Shown here: one piece after another, positions 62,800 to 64,000 of the stretch | How the letters are laid out: every line of letters starts with the position of its first letter | Position numbering within the stretch: position 1 is the stretch's first letter | Source: Bdellovibrionales bacterium RIFOXYD12_FULL_39_22 | Lineage (GTDB): Bacteria; Bdellovibrionota; Bacteriovoracia; Bacteriovoracales; Bacteriovoracaceae | Direction: 5' to 3' | NCBI GenBank assembly: GCA_001770205.1 | Contig: MEQL01000012.1 | Location: 1-64,000, forward strand | DNA: 64,000 bases | The notes under the pieces: model-generated | The model's input: only the letters and a program-made list of their open reading frames with translations | Databases searched by the model: none | What the model was told of the DNA's origin: nothing | Program-made: the position numbers and the translations under genes

Positions 62800-62952
62800 A
62801 GTCACTCCATTTTTCAAATGCGCTCATTAATTCTTGTCCAAATCGTTTTGGCCAAGGGGGTGTCATATTTATAATTTTTGTAGAGAGTGTCAAAAAAAAG
62901 AATCTTTCATTTTCTTACACATTTTTCTGTCTTGAAAAAATGAAAGGTCTAA

Positions 62953-63897
62953 CTAGGCCGCCCGTCGGCATTTTTTAATTAAATCGTAGGCGTTTTTAAT
63001 CTTAACAAACTCTTCGTGTGCCGCCCGCACGGCCTCCTCCGAGGAGGCTCTATTGCTGACACGATCTGGATGTTTCAATAATACCAGTCTCTTAAAACGC
63101 TTTTTGACCGTTTTTTCTGAATCTCCCCAAGCACAGCCCATGATTGAAAGGGCCTCTTCTAACGCCTTGGGGGGGGCAGGGCAATTCTCTCTGTTTTCTT
63201 CTTTGCGCTTTTGTGAGGTGCGCTCCTTTTGTACCTTTGCAATATAATTTTTCCGAAAATGATCCATTTTGATGGCACTATCACACAAACGTTTACAGAT
63301 GAAATCGACATCACCGTAATGGCCATGGCCATCGGTACAGATGCTTATAATTGCCCCAAAGAGTTTTGTCTCTTTTAATTTTTTTGCAACCTCTTTAGGC
63401 GAGATTTTATTGCGCACAAATTCTTCCATTATCACTGCCTCCACCGCCCCATTTTTCAAGGCCAAAAGCAGCGCTAATGCCTCAAAGAGACGAGTAGAAG
63501 AGATATTTTTTCTCTGTACCAAAAAATCCAAAAGTCGCCCGCCTCCAACTTCCAATTCTAAAATGGCCGCCTGTAGAAACGAAGCGGCAACAATTAGTGA
63601 TAACATCTGTACATCTGTTAAAAAAATTTTGTGTTCACGGTCTACAAAAAAGAAATTATGCGCAAGTAGTTCCTTGGCCATTTTAACAATAATGGCCGAA
63701 GAGAATTTTTTTTTGGTAATCTTTTCCAAAGAAGCGCTAACTTCCTTGGCGTAGGATTCTTTGCCGGCAGCAATATTTTCAATGAACCGTTGCGCCTTGT
63801 TGCGTTCTTTTTCCTCTTTTTCGGATAGTTTTTCATCCAATAATGGTGGATAAATAAATAATTTCCTTCCATCCACCGCTCTTTTATCCTCTCGCAT
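62953..63897 (-). CDS. J-domain (DnaJ-like) protein; frame open to the window edge
   Basis: From ATG 63897 the product has 314 residues, with AAGG upstream. The C-terminal ~70 residues are a J domain (ALSIMGCAWGDSEKTVKKRFKRLVLLKHPDR with HPD near 278). The helical part before it (about 60-230) resembles TerB-like or DjlA-like helical domains, weakly. No stop interrupts the frame between 63897 and the right edge at 64000, and the translation there looks protein-like, so the real gene may be longer and partial. It would act as an Hsp70 co-chaperone. Confidence 0.75.
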   Translation of the reverse strand: MREDKRAVDGRKLFIYPPLLDEKLSEKEEKERNKAQRFIENIAAGKESYAKEVSASLEKITKKKFSSAIIVKMAKELLAHNFFFVDREHKIFLTDVQMLSLIVAASFLQAAILELEVGGGRLLDFLVQRKNISSTRLFEALALLLALKNGAVEAVIMEEFVRNKISPKEVAKKLKETKLFGAIISICTDGHGHYGDVDFICKRLCDSAIKMDHFRKNYIAKVQKERTSQKRKEENRENCPAPPKALEEALSIMGCAWGDSEKTVKKRFKRLVLLKHPDRVSNRASSEEAVRAAHEEFVKIKNAYDLIKKCRRAA

Positions 63898-64000
63898 ATC
63901 CGCCTTTGTCGTACTATTTCTACGATGTCCAAATTCAAATCTTTTGTGATTTAAAAGATTATTAAAAGAAGAAGAGAAATTTGGATTGCTGAGTCGAAAG

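Noticed and set aside
63341..63754. 137-residue antisense frame opposite the J-domain gene
   Set aside because: Ser/Lys-rich translation without recognisable features; a mirror of the real gene, which has a clear HPD motif.

Overview
The window looks like chromosomal DNA of a Gram-negative, AT-rich bacterium (roughly 38-40% GC by eye). Outer-membrane barrel-like proteins, lipoproteins with lipoboxes, SecDF-YajC, menaquinone genes, a PPi-type phosphofructokinase and a TIGR02147-type regulator fit best with the Bdellovibrionota (Bacteriovorax/Bdellovibrio relatives). That placement is an inference. Coding density is very high: no gap without a gene exceeds about 220 bases, and I saw no tRNA, rRNA, insertion sequence or CRISPR array. 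The tetramer GGCC is strikingly frequent for such AT-rich DNA.

Left part (1-17.5 kb): the end of an (X-Pro)n repeat protein with a clear terminator; a giant MFS/spermidine-synthase/TPR fusion and a secreted protein; then a long leftward block. That block holds a four-gene signalling operon (PAS-HPt-histidine kinase, SpoIIE-type phosphatase fused to a GHKL ATPase, STAS-like protein with a zinc ribbon, single-domain response regulator). Upstream of it are a barrel-like protein, a 1413-residue FecR protein with five pairs of alternating Fn3-like modules and an apparently leaderless promoter, another exported protein and another response regulator.

Middle (17.5-38.5 kb): M18 aminopeptidase; PPi-PFK followed by a barrel-like protein that seems to start at an ATA codon, and an M23 lipoprotein; an AlbA_2/GHKL protein; a response regulator; an ECF sigma / anti-sigma / Spy-CpxP-like trio; a compact envelope redox locus (three thioredoxin-like proteins, a barrel, a tiny CxxC lipoprotein with a G10 tract, LETM1-like protein, hexaheme cytochrome c); a TIGR02147 regulator beside a secreted HExxH protein; HAD, EEP and DEDD nuclease genes; and a divergent Opp/Dpp ABC transporter with a perfect 16-bp palindrome between its halves.

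Right part (38.5-64 kb): a cNMP-like/coiled-coil/pseudo-receiver/GHKL protein whose C-terminus resembles that of the SpoIIE protein in the left part; menC-menE-menH-ridA-hydrolase; an IHF/HU gene followed by a beta-helix protein with a probable CTG start; a Cys-repeat lipoprotein; queA-tgt-yajC-secD-secF; a PilZ protein; a barrel and a type I pullulanase; a membrane ferredoxin, metF and alr; a subtilisin-like protease; and a J-domain protein whose frame stays open to the window edge.

The best candidates for undescribed biology are the redox locus around 24.8-28.6 kb, the phosphorelay/partner-switch operon at 5.0-10.7 kb with its distant GHKL relative at 38.7 kb, and the FecR-Fn3 giant with its neighbours.
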